Below, piece by piece: positions 19,060 to 27,687 of a DNA stretch of 64,000 nt. Under the pieces are notes generated by a model, which saw nothing but the letters and a program-made list of their open reading frames with translations, made no database searches and was not told the origin of the DNA. Position 1 is the stretch's first letter. The number at the start of each line of letters is the position of its first letter. The translations under genes and the position numbers were made by a program. This DNA is from Flexivirga aerilata (GTDB lineage: Bacteria > Actinomycetota > Actinomycetes > Actinomycetales > Dermatophilaceae). The DNA is taken from positions 2,418,001-2,482,000 of the forward strand of contig NZ_JABENB010000001.1 in assembly GCF_013002715.1 (NCBI RefSeq). Direction: 5' to 3'.

Positions 19060-19892
19060 GCGCCGCGGAAACGGTCGACAACCTGCCCGAGCGCAACGTC
19101 CAGCCCCTCGAGATCGACGGCGTGACAGTCGGTTTCGGCGGCATCACCGCACTGGACGAGGTGTCGTTCACGGTGCAGCCGCGGACCATCCACGCGCTCA
19201 TCGGGCCGAACGGCGCGGGCAAGTCGTCGTGCTTCAACGCGATCACCGGCGTCTACCCGGTGCGCTCCGGCCGGGTGCGGCTGGGCGACACCGAGCTGAC
19301 GGGCAAGTCGGCTCACCAGGTGGCGAGGCTCGGCATCGGCCGCGCCTTCCAGAACATTGCGCTGGTGGGGGAGTCCAGCGTGCTGGACAACGTGATGCTC
19401 GGCCGATACAGCCTCACCCGCGGCGGGTTCCTGTCCTACGGGCTGCGGGCGCCGTGGACGATGCGCGCCGAGCGGCGGCACCAGGACCGGGCGGCGGAGA
19501 TCTGCGACTTCCTCGGCATCGGCTCCCGGTTGCACCAGCGCGCCGGTTCGCTGCCCTACGGCGACCAGAAGCGGGTCGACATCGCGCGGGCACTGGCCGT
19601 CGAGCCGACGGTGCTGCTGCTCGACGAGCCGGCGGCCGGCATGAACTCCGCCGAGACCGCGGAGCTCGCCGAGCTGATCCAGCAGATCCGGCACGGCCTC
19701 GGCATCTCGATCCTGTTGGTCGAGCACGACATGGGCCTGGTGATGGGCCTCGCCGACCGGGTCACCGTGCTCGACTTCGGCAAGCACATCGCCGACGGGC
19801 CACCCGAGCAGGTGCAGCGTGACCCCGAGGTCGTGCGGGCCTATCTCGGGACCACCGCAGACAACCCCGGCGAGAAGGAGGGGCGGCCATGA
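19056..19892 (+). CDS. livG: ABC transporter ATP-binding protein, LivG-type
   Basis: 278 residues. Second ATPase of the same importer. Walker A GPNGAGKSS, Q-loop IGRAFQNIALVGESSVLDNV (LivG-type), signature SLPYGDQKRVDIARA, with YGDQ in place of the usual SGGQ-type core as is common in LivG, and Walker B LLLDEPAAGMN followed by LVEHDM. The ATG overlaps the livF stop (ATGA); GTG 19047 would add three residues. LivF and LivG form the heterodimeric motor. Confidence 0.92.
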   Translation: MSAAETVDNLPERNVQPLEIDGVTVGFGGITALDEVSFTVQPRTIHALIGPNGAGKSSCFNAITGVYPVRSGRVRLGDTELTGKSAHQVARLGIGRAFQNIALVGESSVLDNVMLGRYSLTRGGFLSYGLRAPWTMRAERRHQDRAAEICDFLGIGSRLHQRAGSLPYGDQKRVDIARALAVEPTVLLLDEPAAGMNSAETAELAELIQQIRHGLGISILLVEHDMGLVMGLADRVTVLDFGKHIADGPPEQVQRDPEVVRAYLGTTADNPGEKEGRP

Positions 19893-20770
19893 CGACGTTC
19901 GTGCAGGCGATCGTCAACGGACTCGGCGAAGGTGCCGTATTTGCTTTGCTGGCACTGGGTTTCGTGATCATCTATAAGGCGACCGAGACGGTGAACTTCG
20001 CCCACGGCTCGCTGGCGCTCTTCGGCGGTTACATCATCTTCCGCGCGAAGGAGCACCTGCCGTGGTTCCCATCGGTGGTGATCGGGGTCGTCGCCGCGGC
20101 TCTGCTCGGTCTGCTGATCGAGCGGCTGTTGCTGGCCCGCGCCAAGAACGCGACGCCCGACAGCCTGGCGATCCTGACGATCGGTGTCGACATCGTCATC
20201 CTCACCGAGATCACCCGGCGTCTCGGCACGGCCGCGGCCCCCTTCCTCGGCGACCCCTATGACTCCAAGCCGATGCACCTCTTCGGGGCGACCGTCTCGC
20301 GCACCTATGTCGTCGCGCTGATCGTGGCCCTGGTGCTGATCGGGCTGTTCTTCCTCGCCTTCCGCTACACCAACTGGGGGCTGGCGATGCGCGCCCAGGC
20401 GGAGAACCGCGAGGCGTCGGCACTCATGGGCATCCGCAGCTGGCGGGTCACCGCGAGTGCCTGGCTGGTCGGCGGTGGCCTCGCCGGGATCGCCGTGATC
20501 TTCCTCGCCACCAACGACATCGGCGGCGGATCCGGTCTGTTGGCCTCACACACCGTCGCGTTCGCCGCCTTCCCCGCGGCGGTGCTCGGCGGCCTGACCT
20601 CGGCCGAGGGCGCCGTGGTCGGCGGCCTGCTCGTCGGGCTCACCGACTCGATCGCGTCGCAGTATGTCGACCTCAACTTCGCCAGCGTCGCCGTCTACCT
20701 GGTGATGCTGCTCGTCCTCGTCGTGCGTCCGGCCGGACTCTTCGGAAGGGTGGAACAAGCTCGTGTCTGA
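19889..20770 (+). CDS. livH: branched-chain amino acid ABC transporter permease, LivH-type
   Basis: 293 residues with about eight membrane segments. Starts FVQAIVNGLGEGAVFALLALGFVIIYKATE, the LivH opening, followed by NFAHGSLALFGGY, and has the coupling-helix region AENREASALMGIRSWRVTASAW. Together with LivM it forms the membrane channel. Translation start overlaps the livG stop by four bases and the gene overlaps livM by eight, showing tight coupling. Confidence 0.92.
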   Translation: MTTFVQAIVNGLGEGAVFALLALGFVIIYKATETVNFAHGSLALFGGYIIFRAKEHLPWFPSVVIGVVAAALLGLLIERLLLARAKNATPDSLAILTIGVDIVILTEITRRLGTAAAPFLGDPYDSKPMHLFGATVSRTYVVALIVALVLIGLFFLAFRYTNWGLAMRAQAENREASALMGIRSWRVTASAWLVGGGLAGIAVIFLATNDIGGGSGLLASHTVAFAAFPAAVLGGLTSAEGAVVGGLLVGLTDSIASQYVDLNFASVAVYLVMLLVLVVRPAGLFGRVEQARV

Positions 20771-21884
20771 GGCAGTCGAAGCACCGGTCGTGACCGCGCG
20801 TCGCGATCACGAAACCGTCCGGACCGCAGTCAAATACGCGTTGATCGTCGCCGCGGGCATCGTGGTGTGGCTGCTCCCGGCATACGTGAAGAACGAGTGG
20901 CTGGTCGTGCTCATGTGGATCATGACCGGAGCGGTCGGCGCCATGGGCCTGACGATGCTGATCGGGCAGGCCGGCCAGCTGTCGCTCGCGCACACCTTCT
21001 TCCTGCTGGTCGGCGGTGTCGCCTACGCGGTGTTCGCCAGCAAGGGCACCAGTGAATACATCGGATTCGGTCTGCCCACCCTGCTCTCGGCGTTGCTCGC
21101 GGTGCTGGTGAGCGCCGCCGCGGGGGCATTGTTCGCGCCGATCTCCGGGCGATTGCGGGGCATCTACCTCGGGGTGGCCTCACTCAGCCTGGTCTTCCTC
21201 GGCTTCTGGCTGGCCAATCAGCTGCCGTCGCTGGCCGGCAGCGCCTCGAGTGGCCGCTACGCGCCGTCGCTGAATTTCTTCGGCTTCGACTTCGGGGTGC
21301 AGACACCGTCGCTCTACGTGCTGAACGTGCCGATGGGCCAGACCGAGCGCACCTTCTGGCTGTTCGCCGCGCTCACCGCGATCGCCTACGCGCTCGGCCG
21401 CGGCGCGATGAACGGGCGCGTCGGCCGCGGCTGGCGTGCGGTGCGCGACAACGAGGCGATGGCCGCGGTGATGGGTGTCTCGGTCGTGCGGCAGAAGGCG
21501 ATGGCGTTCGCGATCTCCTCGGCATACGCAGGGCTGGCGGGAGTGATGACCGTCTGGTGGTACTCCGGGCTGATGAAGCCGGACGAGGCGGTCGACCACG
21601 GCACCTACAGCACCACGGTCGCCATCTCCTTCCTCGCGATGTGCGTGATCGGCGGACTCGGTTCGCTCGGCGGATCGGTGATGGGCGCCGCGCTCGTCTT
21701 CGGCCTGCCACTCGCGATCCCGCTCATCCGGTCCGAGGACACCGTGAGCGCCGGCGGCACCGCGTTCACGCCGGTCGTCATCACCAACCTCATCTACGGC
21801 GCCCTCATCGTGCTCATCGTGATCTTCCAGCCGCGCGGCCTCGCCGGGCTGTGGGATCGGGCAATCCGATTGGTGCGCCGATGA
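20763..21884 (+). CDS. livM: branched-chain amino acid ABC transporter permease, LivM-type
   Basis: 373 residues, about ten membrane segments. A 25-residue hydrophilic start precedes the core. Family motifs are GQAGQLSLAHTFFLLVGGVAY and the coupling helix GRGWRAVRDNEAMAAVMGVSV; the C-terminal GGLGSLGGSVMGAALV is also typical. GTG start inside the livH end. The exact ligand (branched-chain amino acid, urea, amide or aromatic compound) cannot be told; no urease or amidase genes lie nearby. Confidence 0.9.
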   Translation: MSEAVEAPVVTARRDHETVRTAVKYALIVAAGIVVWLLPAYVKNEWLVVLMWIMTGAVGAMGLTMLIGQAGQLSLAHTFFLLVGGVAYAVFASKGTSEYIGFGLPTLLSALLAVLVSAAAGALFAPISGRLRGIYLGVASLSLVFLGFWLANQLPSLAGSASSGRYAPSLNFFGFDFGVQTPSLYVLNVPMGQTERTFWLFAALTAIAYALGRGAMNGRVGRGWRAVRDNEAMAAVMGVSVVRQKAMAFAISSAYAGLAGVMTVWWYSGLMKPDEAVDHGTYSTTVAISFLAMCVIGGLGSLGGSVMGAALVFGLPLAIPLIRSEDTVSAGGTAFTPVVITNLIYGALIVLIVIFQPRGLAGLWDRAIRLVRR

Positions 21885-21921
21885 ACTCGCCCCGTCATAC
21901 CTCCAGGAAAGGACTGCGAAT

Positions 21922-23202
21922 ATGCGGCTGAATCGACTGACCACCACCGGACTGGTCACCACCTGCGCGATCGGGCTCGCGCTCAGCGGCTGCAGCGTGA
22001 AGGACCCGGAGGCCGGCGGCATCGGCGGCGGAGGAGGCGGCGCGCGCGGCATCAAGACCGACGTCGGCGTCACCTCCGACACGATCACGCTCGGCGCGAT
22101 GACCGACGAGTCCGGCGTCTTCAAGGTGCTCGGCCTCGGCATCACCCAGGGCAACCAGATGTGGGCCGCGGACGTGAACAAGTCGGGCGGCATCTGCGGT
22201 CGCAAGATCAAGATCGTGCCGGCCGACACCGGCTACAGTGCGGAGAAGGCCGTCCCGCTCTACAACCAGCTGAAGGGGCAGGCCCTCGGGCTGGTCCAGC
22301 TGATCGGTTCGCCGATCCTCGCGGCGCTGAAGAAGCCGATGGTCAACGACAAGATCGCGGCCATCCCGTCGTCGTGGGCGTCGACCAACCTCGACGTGCC
22401 CAACGTGGTGATGGTCGGCCCGACGTACGACGTCGAGATGATCAACGGGCTGAGCTATCTGCAGTCGCAGGGCAAGATCAAGAACGGCGACACGATCGGG
22501 CACATCTACGTCGACTCCGAATACGGCAAGAACGGCCTGCTCGGCTCGAAGTACTACGCCAGCAAGCACTCGATGAATGTCGTGCAGGCGCCGGTGAGTT
22601 CGACCGCGAGCGACCTCACCTCGGCGGTCACCAAGCTGAAGGGCGCCGGCGCGAAGGCGGTGCTGCTGACCACCACGCCGGCGCAGACGGCGTCGGCGGT
22701 CGGTGTCGCCAAGGCGCAGGGGCTGACCGTGCCGTTCTACGGCAGCGGCCCGACCTACACGCCGCAGTTGCTCGACACTCCGGCCGGATCTGCTTTGTTG
22801 TCGGGGCAATTCCTCACCGACGCCCTGATGGTGCCGTGGAACAGCACGGTGCCGCAGGCGGCCTCGATCCGGTCCCAGTGGACCAAGGACAACCCGAAGG
22901 GCGAGCCGACGTTCGGCCCGATCCAGGGTTACGTCTTCGGGCTGGTGTGGGGCCAGATCCTGCTGCAGGCGTGCTCGGACGGCGACCTCACGCGCGCCGG
23001 TGTGCTGAAGGCCGTGCAGAAGGTGTCGGTCGACACCCGCAACCTCACCGCGTCGCTGGACTTCACCCACCCGGGCCAGCCCTCGACCCGGGCGCAGTTC
23101 CTGATGAAGCCGGCGCGGGTGCCGGGCGGCCTCGACCTCGTGCAGCCGCAGGCGTACGTCTCGAAGGAGGCGCTGAGCTACAAGACGCCATTCCAGAAGT
23201 AG
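21922..23202 (+). CDS. ABC transporter substrate-binding lipoprotein (LivJ/K-type)
   Basis: 426 residues. Type I periplasmic-binding-like protein anchored as a lipoprotein: signal segment up to the lipobox LSGC (Cys near residue 24), then a Gly-rich linker and DTITLGAMTDESG, the first strand of the binding domain. ADTGYSAEKAVPLYNQL and DSEYGKNGLLG are usual family segments. AGGAAAGG lies 8 to 10 bases before the ATG. Last gene of the importer operon, 37 bases after livM. It supplies specificity, but the ligand is not predictable from the sequence alone. Confidence 0.9.
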   Translation: MRLNRLTTTGLVTTCAIGLALSGCSVKDPEAGGIGGGGGGARGIKTDVGVTSDTITLGAMTDESGVFKVLGLGITQGNQMWAADVNKSGGICGRKIKIVPADTGYSAEKAVPLYNQLKGQALGLVQLIGSPILAALKKPMVNDKIAAIPSSWASTNLDVPNVVMVGPTYDVEMINGLSYLQSQGKIKNGDTIGHIYVDSEYGKNGLLGSKYYASKHSMNVVQAPVSSTASDLTSAVTKLKGAGAKAVLLTTTPAQTASAVGVAKAQGLTVPFYGSGPTYTPQLLDTPAGSALLSGQFLTDALMVPWNSTVPQAASIRSQWTKDNPKGEPTFGPIQGYVFGLVWGQILLQACSDGDLTRAGVLKAVQKVSVDTRNLTASLDFTHPGQPSTRAQFLMKPARVPGGLDLVQPQAYVSKEALSYKTPFQK

Positions 23203-23294
23203 CGTTCTGGAAATCTTTGCCACGCTTTGACCCAGGTCGGCTGTCATTTCCGCAAGGCTGAGGATGAACAGACCACCGAACGAGGAGTCGAGCA

Positions 23295-24659
23295 ATGTCC
23301 GAGCGTTCCCTGCAGGATGTGTGTCGTAGCATCGCGCTGAGCCGACGCCAGGTCCTGGGCGGCAGCGTCGCGGCCGGGGGAGCCTTGTTGTGGGGCGCCT
23401 CTGCGGCGCGTGCCGAGACGCGCCCAAAGCCGGCCCGTCGCACGCGGGTGGCGGCAGGGGCGCCGCGCCACATCCGGTTCCATCGCTTCGAGGGCATCGG
23501 CTCGTGGGCGTCGGGCACCCGCCAGGGTGTGGCCGTCACGGCAGCGGGTCTGCGGATCGGCACCCCGACCGGGACGGTGCACTATGCCGACCCGATCCCG
23601 GCCGGATCGCCGTCACGCACGTATGACGTGGCCAGCTGGGTGTCGCCGGTGCAGCGCAGCGGGTTTGCGCTCACCGAGCTGATCGCGTCGTGGAACGCCG
23701 ACACCCCGAAGGGCACGTGGGTGCAGATCGACGTGCGGGGCCGCGCCGAGGACGGCACCCAGACCGGCTGGTTCGTGCTCGGCCGCTGGTGCCGCAACGA
23801 CCCCGACCAGGGCGGTGCGATCCGCCGGACGTCGGTCGACGGGCAGGGGACCGCCTACGCCACCGTGTGGACCGACACCCTGCACCTGCTCAACAACCAC
23901 AGCATGACCGACTTCCAACTGCGGGTGCAGCTGATGCGCCTGCACGGCACCAGCGCGACGCCGACCGTGCGATCGCTCGGCGCGATGGCCTCGGCGCTGC
24001 CCGACGACACGACCGTCCCGGTCAGCACCTTCACCCTCGGCCGCGAGCGGATCCTGAACGTGCCGACCTACTCCCAGGAGGTGCACGCCGGTCACTACCC
24101 GCAGTGGTCGGGCGGCGGCGAGGCGTGGTGTTCGCCGACGTCGTCGTCGATGGTGCTGGCCTCGTGGGGTCTCGGGCCGAGCAAGGCCGACCTGTCGTGG
24201 GTGCAGCCGCCGGTCGACGCCCAGGTCGACTACGCGGCGCGCGACACCTTCGACTACACGTATGACGGGTGCGGCAACTGGCCGTTCAACACCGCCTACA
24301 CCGGCAGCTATGGGCTGGACGCGTTCGTCACCCGGCTGCGCAGCCTCGCCGAGGCCGAGGCGTTCATCGCGGCCGGCATTCCGGTCATCACCGCAGTGTC
24401 CTTCGACAAGAGCGAGCTCGACGGTGCCGGCTACTCGACGGCCGGGCACCTGATGGTGCTCGTCGGTTTCACCGCGGCCGGCGACCCGGTGATGAACGAC
24501 CCGGCGTCGCACCTGAAGCCGGACGACGCGCAAGTGCGGGTGACCTACAAGCGGGCGCAGTTCGAGAACGTCTGGATCCCGCGCAGCGGGGGCACGGCAT
24601 ACATCAACCACCCGGCGAGTGTGCGGCTGCCGCGCGCTCCCCAGGAGGCCAACTGGTGA
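23295..24659 (+). CDS. secreted peptidase C39-like family protein (Tat signal)
   Basis: 454 residues. The N-terminus LSRRQVLGGSVAAGGALLWGAS is a twin-arginine signal with cleavage near ARA. Residues 60-240 look like a beta-sandwich (carbohydrate- or wall-binding type). The C-terminal half matches C39-like papain-fold proteins: catalytic Cys in GEAWCSPTSSSM, His in TAGHLMVLVGF and Asp/Asn in VMNDPAS. It may cleave peptides outside the cell, but related proteins may lack peptidase activity. GAGGAG precedes the ATG. It stands alone after the ABC operon and abuts the convergent ykoC gene with no gap. Confidence 0.82.
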   Translation: MSERSLQDVCRSIALSRRQVLGGSVAAGGALLWGASAARAETRPKPARRTRVAAGAPRHIRFHRFEGIGSWASGTRQGVAVTAAGLRIGTPTGTVHYADPIPAGSPSRTYDVASWVSPVQRSGFALTELIASWNADTPKGTWVQIDVRGRAEDGTQTGWFVLGRWCRNDPDQGGAIRRTSVDGQGTAYATVWTDTLHLLNNHSMTDFQLRVQLMRLHGTSATPTVRSLGAMASALPDDTTVPVSTFTLGRERILNVPTYSQEVHAGHYPQWSGGGEAWCSPTSSSMVLASWGLGPSKADLSWVQPPVDAQVDYAARDTFDYTYDGCGNWPFNTAYTGSYGLDAFVTRLRSLAEAEAFIAAGIPVITAVSFDKSELDGAGYSTAGHLMVLVGFTAAGDPVMNDPASHLKPDDAQVRVTYKRAQFENVWIPRSGGTAYINHPASVRLPRAPQEANW

Positions 24660-25358
24660 TCAGCTGACCGCCAGCGCGAGCGGCAACGCCACCGTCACTG
24701 CGACGCCGACGATCGCGGCGACGGTGTCCACCCGGCGCCACGGAGCCGGCTCCGCCCAGGTGCGGTGGGTTGCAGAGCCGAAGCCGCGGGCGTCCATCGC
24801 CAGCGACAGTTGCGTGCCGCCGCGCAGCGCCGCGACGAGCAGCGCGAAGGTCATGCCGGCGGCCCACGGGATCCGCGCCAGCGGGTTGCGGCCGGGGCCG
24901 GTGCCGCGCGCTCGACGCGTGCGGTCGAGCTGGTCCCAGACCTGGCCGAGAGACGTGAAGCGGGTGAGCGCAGCCGTTGTCGCCGCGACGAATCTGCCTG
25001 ACAGCTTTACCCTTTGGGCGAGTTGGTCGCCGAGGCTGGTCGGGTCGATCCACGGCGTGAGCAGTGCGCCGGGCACGGCGAGCACGAGCACCCGCAGTGC
25101 CGCGATGCCGGCGTTCGCCGCCTGATTGCCGCCGAGCAGCCAGGTCGACCAGAGCACCGACAGCGCGGCGAAGGCGACGAAGCCCAGCCGCCAGAACACC
25201 CCCTTGGTCCACGGCACGAACACCCCCGCCAGCACCGCGTATGACGCAAGCACGACCAGCGCCTGCGGCGTCGTCCGGACGAGGAGGGACCCGAAGACGG
25301 GCAGCACGCCCAACACGAACAACACGAGCGGATTGACCTGCGGCAGAAGACGTTTCAC
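24660..25358 (-). CDS. ykoC: ECF transporter T component (YkoC-like)
   Basis: 232 residues with four to five membrane segments. Contains the coupling signatures of EcfT proteins: RFTSLGQVWDQLDRTRRARG and FALLVAALRGGTQLSLAMDARGFG, the Ala-Arg-Gly motifs that contact the ATPases. GTG start one base after the ykoD stop. It forms the transmembrane scaffold of the TPP-riboswitch-regulated ykoE-D-C transporter and abuts the convergent C39-like gene at its 3' end. Confidence 0.88.
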   Translation of the reverse strand: MKRLLPQVNPLVLFVLGVLPVFGSLLVRTTPQALVVLASYAVLAGVFVPWTKGVFWRLGFVAFAALSVLWSTWLLGGNQAANAGIAALRVLVLAVPGALLTPWIDPTSLGDQLAQRVKLSGRFVAATTAALTRFTSLGQVWDQLDRTRRARGTGPGRNPLARIPWAAGMTFALLVAALRGGTQLSLAMDARGFGSATHRTWAEPAPWRRVDTVAAIVGVAVTVALPLALAVS

Positions 25359-25359
25359 G

Positions 25360-26790
25360 CTAGGCCACCTGCTTGCGGGCGAGCGCGACCTCGGCGTCGG
25401 AGAGCGCGATCAGATCGGTGTCGTGGGTGGCGACCGCGACCGTCGCCCCGGCCGCCGCCGCGGCGGTGCACCAGCCGGCGACCGCGGCCCAGGTCTGCCG
25501 ATCCTGCCCGACGGTGGGCTCGTCGAGGAACATCGCGGCCGGCCGGTGGGCGAGCGCGGCGATGAGGGCGACGCGGCGCTGCTCGCCGCCGGAGAGCTGA
25601 TAGGGGTTTGCGCCGCCGAGGTCTGCGAGCCCGACGAGGTCCAGCAGTGCGTCGACGTCGACGCGTCGCCCGAGTTTGCCTGCGGTGAGCGAGATTTCGT
25701 CGCGGACGGTGCGCGCGAGAAAGCCGTGCTCCGGGTTTTGCGGGGCCCAGCCGGCGGCCGCCGCCAGCTGGGGAGAGCGTCGTCGCTGCAGCGGCGGGGT
25801 GGGTCCGGCGATGCTGCCGCCGGTGAGTGGTTGCAGTCCGGCGAGCGCGGCGAGGAGCGTCGACTTGCCGGCGCCCGAGGGGCCGGTGAGCGCGGTGAGG
25901 TACCCCGCGGCGGCCCGCGCGGTGACGTGGTCGAGCGCGCGGGTGCGGACGGCCCCGCGCAAGGTGCGCAGCTCGAGGTCGACGCTGATCGACTCGGCGT
26001 CGACGTCGACGCCGGGGGAGTCGGGCGTGACGAGGTCGCCCGGCACGGCGAGCGGGGCCGGCGCCGCGGCCCCCGGCATCCACACACCGGCACGCAGCAT
26101 GCGGTCGTGCTCGGTGCGGGCGAATGCGCCGGGAGTGGTGTCCGCGATCACTGCGCCGCGCTCGAGCACGACGACGCGGTCGACGTGCGGCAGCCACGGC
26201 CCGATGCGATGCTCGACGACGAGCATTGCGGCGCCGGTGGATGCGGCGGCTCGCACGATGGCTTCCCGCACGGTGGCCGCGGTCTCGTCGTCGAGCATGC
26301 TGGTCGGTTCGTCGAGCAGCAGCAGGCCGGGACGCACGGCGAGCACCCCGGCCAGCGCGAGCCGCTGCAGCTCACCACCGGAGAGGGCGGCCGTCGACCG
26401 GCCGGTCGGGTAACGCAGCCCGACCGCGTCGAGGCACTCGTGCACCCGCGACCAGATCTGGTCGCGGGGGAGCGAGAGGTTCTCCGGGCCGAAGGCGACC
26501 TCGCGGCCGATGGTCGCGGCGACCAGTGAGTCGGCCGGGTTCTGCAGCAGCAGACCCGCCCGGCCGTCCACCTCGACCAGGCCCGACGGGTCACCGGCGA
26601 CCGTGCTGCCGAGCGCTCCGGTGAGGGCGCGCAGCACGGTCGACTTGCCGGCGCCGCTGCCGCCCGCGAGCAGCACGCGCTCGCCCGGCGCCACCGTCAG
26701 GTCGAGACCGGTGATCACCTGCTGTTTGCGGCCGAGCGGCCGCCAGCCGAACCCTTGCAGACGCGCGATCGGTGACGCGGCTCCCGTCAT
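25360..26790 (-). CDS. ykoD: ECF transporter ATP-binding protein with two fused ATPase domains (YkoD-like)
   Basis: 476 residues with two complete ABC ATPase domains. First: Walker A GGSGAGKST, signature LSGGELQRLALAG, Walker B LLLLDEPTSMLDD, then VVEHR. Second (from about residue 265): Walker A GPSGAGKST, signature LSGGEQRRVALIA, Walker B AMFLDEPTVGQD. The duplicated architecture is that of YkoD in HMP/thiamine ECF transporters. The ATG at 26790 overlaps the stop of the S-component gene. A long open frame continues upstream through ykoE and dxs but is only an antisense frame. Confidence 0.92.
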   Translation of the reverse strand: MTGAASPIARLQGFGWRPLGRKQQVITGLDLTVAPGERVLLAGGSGAGKSTVLRALTGALGSTVAGDPSGLVEVDGRAGLLLQNPADSLVAATIGREVAFGPENLSLPRDQIWSRVHECLDAVGLRYPTGRSTAALSGGELQRLALAGVLAVRPGLLLLDEPTSMLDDETAATVREAIVRAAASTGAAMLVVEHRIGPWLPHVDRVVVLERGAVIADTTPGAFARTEHDRMLRAGVWMPGAAAPAPLAVPGDLVTPDSPGVDVDAESISVDLELRTLRGAVRTRALDHVTARAAAGYLTALTGPSGAGKSTLLAALAGLQPLTGGSIAGPTPPLQRRRSPQLAAAAGWAPQNPEHGFLARTVRDEISLTAGKLGRRVDVDALLDLVGLADLGGANPYQLSGGEQRRVALIAALAHRPAAMFLDEPTVGQDRQTWAAVAGWCTAAAAAGATVAVATHDTDLIALSDAEVALARKQVA

Positions 26791-27422
26791 ACCGAACGAC
26801 GGTCGTGGAACTCCCGGCCCGGACCGAACGCGTCGAGCGCTCCGGTCGAGGCGAGCGCGCGCACCAGCAGCCAGCCGCCGATGCCCGCGACGACCGCGCC
26901 GGAGAGCGCGAAGAAGCCGAGGTAGGCCAGCTTGTAGTTGAACGTCCAGTAGTCGTAGTAGGAGTGCCACTCGTAGAGCACGACCTCGAAGACCGCCGCG
27001 AGCGTGCCCGCCGCCGCGGCGACCGCGGGGCCGAAGCGCCGGTAGGCGAAGGCGAGGAAGACGAGTTCGGCGCCGATGCCCTGCAGGAAGCCGGACACCA
27101 TCACACCGCCGCCCCACTGGCTGGTCAGCAGGTATTCGACGTTGGCGCCGATCAGCTCGGTGACGAGGGCTGCTCCGGGGCGGCGTACGACGAGGCCGCC
27201 GACGACACCGCCGAGCAGCCAGGGGCCGGACAGCAGGCCGGCGGACGGCGGGAAACCGAACGCCGAGAGGGTGCTGAGGCCGGCGAACGCCTTGCCCCAG
27301 CCCCAGAACGCGACGCCGATGGCGACGCCCAGCGTGACGACCGTGACGATGTCGATGGTGCGGTAGGCGAACAGCGACCGCAGGCCGGACCGGCCGGTTT
27401 CGGGCGTGCTGACAGTGGCCAT
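26787..27422 (-). CDS. ykoE: ECF transporter S component, YkoE family (thiamine-precursor binding)
   Basis: 211 residues, about six membrane segments. The YkoE family captures hydroxymethylpyrimidine or a thiamine breakdown product for thiamine synthesis. GGVVGGLVVRRPGAALVTELIGANVE, VSGFLQGIGAELVF and FEVVLYEWHSYY include the conserved aromatic and acidic residues of the family. The TPP riboswitch ends 9 bases before the start codon, which makes thiamine-related substrate almost certain. First gene of ykoE-ykoD-ykoC, each overlapping or touching the next. Confidence 0.92.
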   Translation of the reverse strand: MATVSTPETGRSGLRSLFAYRTIDIVTVVTLGVAIGVAFWGWGKAFAGLSTLSAFGFPPSAGLLSGPWLLGGVVGGLVVRRPGAALVTELIGANVEYLLTSQWGGGVMVSGFLQGIGAELVFLAFAYRRFGPAVAAAAGTLAAVFEVVLYEWHSYYDYWTFNYKLAYLGFFALSGAVVAGIGGWLLVRALASTGALDAFGPGREFHDRRSV

Positions 27423-27430
27423 GGATGACT

Positions 27431-27508
27431 CCCTTCGCCGGTGCTAACCGGGGCAGGTTCGAGGGTCTGCGGCGAACCGCACTCTCAGCGCCGAGGCGCT
27501 CCCCTGTC
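27431..27508 (-). ncRNA. TPP riboswitch (THI element)
   Basis: Read on the minus strand, the leader shows all conserved blocks: GGGGAGC, GCTGAGAGTGCGG, GCAGACCCTCGAACCTG and CCGGTTAGCACCGGCGAAGGG. These correspond to the thi-box helices P2-P5 with the CUGAGA and ACCU-GAACCUG motifs. It ends at ykoE's start, so TPP binding probably hides the ribosome site; the AAGGG just before the start codon is part of the last helix. A promoter -10 TAGATT lies upstream (27528-27533, minus). Confidence 0.93.
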
Positions 27509-27527
27509 TTTTCTGGTTGGTTTCGCC

Positions 27528-27533
27528 AATCTA
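27528..27533 (-). promoter_or_regulatory. -10 box of the ykoEDC/TPP riboswitch transcript
   Basis: TAGATT on the minus strand, about 20 bases upstream of the riboswitch 5' end, in the right place for transcript initiation near 27521. Confidence 0.45.
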
Positions 27534-27637
27534 GCAGCGGGTAGGACGTGGGCAGGCCAGGGGGAACGGGCTGGGGAACGATGGGCAACCCCGGGCGGCC
27601 GCCGTGCGTCTTCACCGAAGCGGTCCGCCCGGCCGCG

Positions 27638-27643
27638 TAGACT
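27638..27643 (+). promoter_or_regulatory. -10 box of dxs
   Basis: TAGACT 45 bases before the dxs GTG; a transcript would start near 27650 and carry a leader of about 38 bases with GGCCAGGAAG as ribosome site. Confidence 0.35.
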
Positions 27644-27687
27644 CGACCGACGCCGCAAGTTCGCGACCGAAAGGGCCAGGAAGACCA

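Noticed and set aside
23295..24659. Bacteriocin-processing C39 peptidase system
   Set aside because: There is no ABC exporter fusion or bacteriocin precursor; the protein is itself secreted by a Tat signal.
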